From Chryseobacterium rhizosphaerae (GTDB lineage: Bacteria > Bacteroidota > Bacteroidia > Flavobacteriales > Weeksellaceae): a stretch of 64,000 bases of DNA. Each line of letters starts with the position of its first letter. Position 1 is the first letter of the stretch. Location of the stretch: NCBI RefSeq assembly GCF_003385455.1, contig NZ_QNUF01000002.1, positions 1 to 64,000 on the forward strand, given 5' to 3'. Below are positions 61,897 through 64,000 of the stretch, piece by piece. The notes under the pieces were generated by a model. It ran no database searches, was not told where the DNA came from, and was given only the letters and a program-made list of their open reading frames with translations. The translations under genes were made by a program, and so were the position numbers.

Positions 61897-62715
61897 TTAG
61901 TTTATAATCGGGTTAAACACCTCAGGAACCTCATATACATCTACTTTCAGAGAAGACTGTGCAATAAAGCTGTTGATATTAGATGCTGCATTGATTCCGA
62001 TAGTAAGCGTTTTACCTGATGCACTCCCATAAGATGCCAGTCTTGCACATCCTACACTTACCGTATGAGTTCCTTTTGTAAGGTTTTCAACAATTCCGAT
62101 CTGGGTATGGGTAAGGAAAGGCTGTAGAGAACCAATAGCTTTCAGATTTCTCTGTCTCAGATTCACTAATTTATCATCCACAAAGATTCCACAAGCGTAG
62201 TCTATCGAAGTATCGGTAGCCCCATTTGCATCAAAATTAGCCTGTACTACCGTTTCAAATTGAAAATAAGCTTTGCTGACTGTACTGTAGACATTGATAT
62301 CCTGTGAAAGCCCTGCAATTTTCTTGAAGTTACTCAAAGTACCATATTGCGTACCTTTATTAAAAACACTGCCTCTGGAAGTTGTTATATTAGACTGTTC
62401 ATTATAACTAAACCTGATTCCCAGTTTATCGGAAAATGAATTATTAAAAATCAGATAAAATTTGTTCGGTTCATATTCAGGAATACGAAGGGTTTTCCAG
62501 ATTGGAGGATATCCTTCACCCTGTGATACAAGTAACTGGTCATTATTTCCTTGAGATAAAGAATTATCAGAAGAGTCATACACCGCAATTTTATCTCTTA
62601 AATTAAGGTCTCCATTTACATCAAGTTTTGCTTTTGGAGAGTCTGTATTAATTCCCACCTGAGCAGACAATAATAATCCTGCCGGAAGAAGTAAAGTCAA
62701 TATTATTTTTTTCAT
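61897..62715 (-). CDS. Secreted protein with LDVNG start motif (array member 2)
   Basis: 272 residues from the ATG at 62715; a TTG one codon earlier is disregarded. Signal peptide 1-18 (LLSAQ), then VGINTDSPKAKLDVNGDLNLRDKI and a SQGEGYPPIWKTLRIPE stretch that is nearly the same in member 1 (SQGEGKSPVWKSLNV). The C-terminal domain has ACGIFVDDKLVNLR and HTVSVGCARLAS, matching CGVFRNGKLVAVR and HKIEIACRKI of member 1. The cysteines in these two blocks are conserved in all three and may pair. Confidence 0.72.
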   Translation of the reverse strand: MKKIILTLLLPAGLLLSAQVGINTDSPKAKLDVNGDLNLRDKIAVYDSSDNSLSQGNNDQLLVSQGEGYPPIWKTLRIPEYEPNKFYLIFNNSFSDKLGIRFSYNEQSNITTSRGSVFNKGTQYGTLSNFKKIAGLSQDINVYSTVSKAYFQFETVVQANFDANGATDTSIDYACGIFVDDKLVNLRQRNLKAIGSLQPFLTHTQIGIVENLTKGTHTVSVGCARLASYGSASGKTLTIGINAASNINSFIAQSSLKVDVYEVPEVFNPIIN

Positions 62716-62721
62716 CAATTG

Positions 62722-63537
62722 TTAGTTTTTATAGCTTACAAATTCAATCACATCCATTTTCATCGTAGACTCCAGTGTAAATGCATTAGATACTCCATTG
62801 GAATCCTGTACATTTCGTCCTATCGTAAATTGTGATGAAGTACTGGAAGCATCAATTTTTCTGCATGCAATTTCAATTTTATGAGCACCTACAGGTACAT
62901 TTTGCTCAGTATAATTAAGGGTGAAAATATAGTCCTGGATACCTCCTTTTTCAGAATTATTATTAGATTCTATTCTGTCAGGACGGACAGCTACAAGCTT
63001 TCCATTTCTGAATACCCCACACGTAAATCTCACATCATTGATCACAGTAGCTGTTGGCGATTTCATTTCAACTCCTGTCTGGAACTGATAGGTTAATCTG
63101 TTTCTACCATTTTTTATGGTAAAATTATTTTCAAGACCTGAAATCTTTACCCATTTACCTTTAGTACCATCAGTGATATTGTCTCCTACACTATTTTTAA
63201 AAATATTATCTCCTGCAATACCATTGGTAAGGGTGGTGATACCCACCTGATCTGACGACAAATACGAATTGATCAATTTGTATTGTCCCTCTTCCATAAA
63301 GGAAACATTCAACGACTTCCAAACAGGAGATTTACCCTCTCCCTGAGAAACTAAAATCTGCCCGTTCAATCCGGCATCACCTGCCTGAGTGGAGCTTCCT
63401 CCTACTCTAAGTTCTCTTCTTAAAGTAGTTTTTCCATTCACATCGAGAGTTGACTTTGGTTTAGGTGTCCCGATTCCCACCTGTGCGTTGGCATAGAATG
63501 AAAGAAATCCAGCAACGAAATAAATAGTTTTTTTCAT
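62722..63537 (-). CDS. Secreted protein with LDVNG start motif (array member 1)
   Basis: 271 residues from the ATG at 63537. The open frame reaches a TTG 15 bases upstream, but MKKTIYFVAG is a normal signal start. The signal ends at about ANAQ, followed by VGIGTPKPKSTLDVNGKTTLRREL. The middle has GQILVSQGEGKSPVWKSLNVS, and the C-terminal domain RFTCGVFRNGKLVAVRPDR and HKIEIACRKID. It is first in the array, with a -7 box upstream, and member 2 follows after only 6 bases. Unknown function; presumably exported to or beyond the outer membrane, though no type IX sorting domain is visible at the C-terminus. Confidence 0.72.
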   Translation of the reverse strand: MKKTIYFVAGFLSFYANAQVGIGTPKPKSTLDVNGKTTLRRELRVGGSSTQAGDAGLNGQILVSQGEGKSPVWKSLNVSFMEEGQYKLINSYLSSDQVGITTLTNGIAGDNIFKNSVGDNITDGTKGKWVKISGLENNFTIKNGRNRLTYQFQTGVEMKSPTATVINDVRFTCGVFRNGKLVAVRPDRIESNNNSEKGGIQDYIFTLNYTEQNVPVGAHKIEIACRKIDASSTSSQFTIGRNVQDSNGVSNAFTLESTMKMDVIEFVSYKN

Positions 63538-63549
63538 AATTAAGGACTG

Positions 63550-63557
63550 CAAAGGTA
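63550..63557 (-). promoter_or_regulatory. Putative promoter -7 box of the secreted-protein array
   Basis: TACCTTTG on the minus strand fits TAnnTTTG, 12 bases before the ATG at 63537. A TTTG lies 14 bases further upstream (63572-63575), shorter than the usual spacing of about 19. Confidence 0.42.
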
Positions 63558-63672
63558 CAAATTAAGAACTACAAAAACCTCCACCACACATCCCTAACAC
63601 CATAGAAATAAACACATTACACCATAGAATTATTCGCACATAAAAGTAGAATTATTACTACACAAGCATACT

Positions 63673-63786
63673 TTATCTGCTTCTTCTGGAACACGCCGCT
63701 TCACAACCTCCTTCTACAACGAGGCTTGCAGCTTTATTTTTATCATTAAAAAGTGATATTATATTCTCTAAAACCGCTTTAACTCT
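63673..63786 (-). pseudogene. Possible remnant of a small cysteine-containing peptide gene
   Basis: An open minus-strand stretch of 37 codons ends at a TAA (63673-63675). It reads ...AVLENIISLFNDKNK then AASLVVEGGCEAACSRRSR. It has protein-like composition and a GGC-x3-C end reminiscent of peptide precursors, but it is preceded by an in-frame TAG (63787-63789) and contains no ATG, GTG or TTG start. It may be a decayed gene, a frameshifted small gene or chance. Confidence 0.25.
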
Positions 63787-63830
63787 CTAATTAATGAATA
63801 TTTTTAATCAGAAAGCTGACAACAATCACA

Positions 63831-63868
63831 AAAAAACATATAAAAACTTAAGTTTCTATATGTTTTTT
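63831..63868 (-). terminator. Terminator of the gene at the right edge
   Basis: AAAAAACATATA (63831-63842) pairs with TATATGTTTTTT (63857-63868). The loop contains the self-complementary AAACTTAAGTTT (63844-63855), lengthening the hairpin. A T-run follows on the minus strand. Confidence 0.8.
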
Positions 63869-63907
63869 CAGCTCCCGGAGAAGCTTTATCATTTCGAAAA
63901 CCGGATC

Positions 63908-64000
63908 TTACTGATGTTCGATAATCGCTTTTAATAACAGATTAACCTCATCTACATTTTTCACTCTTTCCTTTCTCATCATGAGCTGATTACCTTCTTT
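63908..64000 (-). CDS. 3' end of an unidentified gene (partial)
   Basis: The minus strand entering from the right edge stays open for 30 codons and ends at a TAA (63908-63910). It reads ...KEGNQLMMRKERVKN then VDEVNLLLKAIIEHQ. Charged, helix-prone composition and a terminator 40 bases downstream support a real coding end. The fragment is too short to name a family. Confidence 0.5.
   Translation of the reverse strand, partial: KEGNQLMMRKERVKNVDEVNLLLKAIIEHQ

Larger units (their letters stand above)
63538..63907. other. Intergenic region near the right edge
   Basis: Holds the array promoter box (63550-63557), a short open stretch described separately (63673-63786), and a strong terminator (63831-63868). 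I see nothing else definite. Confidence 0.6.

Noticed and set aside
1..64000. CRISPR array, tRNA or rRNA genes
   Set aside because: No regularly spaced direct repeats, no cloverleaf-type sequences with a TTCGA arm and no conserved rRNA stretches were noticed, although a covariance-model search could not be run.

Overview
The window looks like a chromosomal segment of a Chryseobacterium-like member of the Flavobacteriia (Bacteroidota). The DNA is AT-rich. Promoters carry the Bacteroidota -7 box TAnnTTTG rather than a sigma70 -10/-35 pair. There are SusC/SusD outer-membrane pairs, a BshC bacillithiol enzyme, a long IF-2 and a family of secreted proteins that open with a VGIxTPxPxxxLDVNG motif. 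No rRNA, tRNA or CRISPR array was seen. The genus is inferred from protein character, not from a database search.

Layout. 1-98: the end of a probable IS3-type insertion sequence, cut by the window edge. 158-9283 (minus strand): pckA, a GYDIA-type GHMP kinase with fabD, and a porin-bshC-LysM/binding-protein operon. 9378-18271 (minus): two tandem SusC/SusD pairs whose susC promoters share a 25-bp identical block containing an inverted repeat. 18914-23668 (minus): the rimP-nusA-infB translation/transcription operon, with a near-ideal promoter and a terminator-like hairpin in its leader.

23884-52709: a large surface-polysaccharide locus. It holds ugd (UDP-glucuronate), rfbB and rfbA (dTDP-4-keto-6-deoxyglucose), an ABC exporter of the Wzm/Wzt type with a carbohydrate-binding C-terminus, a VioA-like aminotransferase and a VioB/NeuD-like acetyltransferase (together suggesting dTDP-Qui4NAc), about ten glycosyltransferases, an AsnB-type amidotransferase, an SDR, an MBOAT + SGNH acylation pair, an acyltransferase-3, a methyltransferase, three left-handed beta-helix acyltransferases, and a ketosynthase III - acyl carrier protein - ketoreductase cassette. 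The simplest reading is a heteropolysaccharide (O-antigen or capsule) assembled in the cytoplasm, exported by the ABC transporter, and decorated with acetyl and possibly custom hydroxyacyl groups.

52706-64000: a DUF2306 membrane protein and a membrane-anchored AraC-type regulator (minus). Next comes a plus-strand inorganic-carbon module: beta-carbonic anhydrase, a small exported protein of unknown function, a SulP anion transporter and a second beta-carbonic anhydrase. Then, on the minus strand, pth, two paralogous lipoproteins, and a three-gene array of paralogous secreted proteins. The 3' end of another gene lies at the right edge.

The most interesting items are the ketosynthase-ACP-reductase cassette inside the polysaccharide locus, the unknown 99-residue protein in the carbonic anhydrase/SulP module, the probable attenuator in the rimP-nusA-infB leader, and the shared operator-like repeat of the two susC promoters. 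Start codons were checked against the DNA. Several genes start at TTG or GTG, or at an ATG inside a longer reading frame, and these are noted individually.
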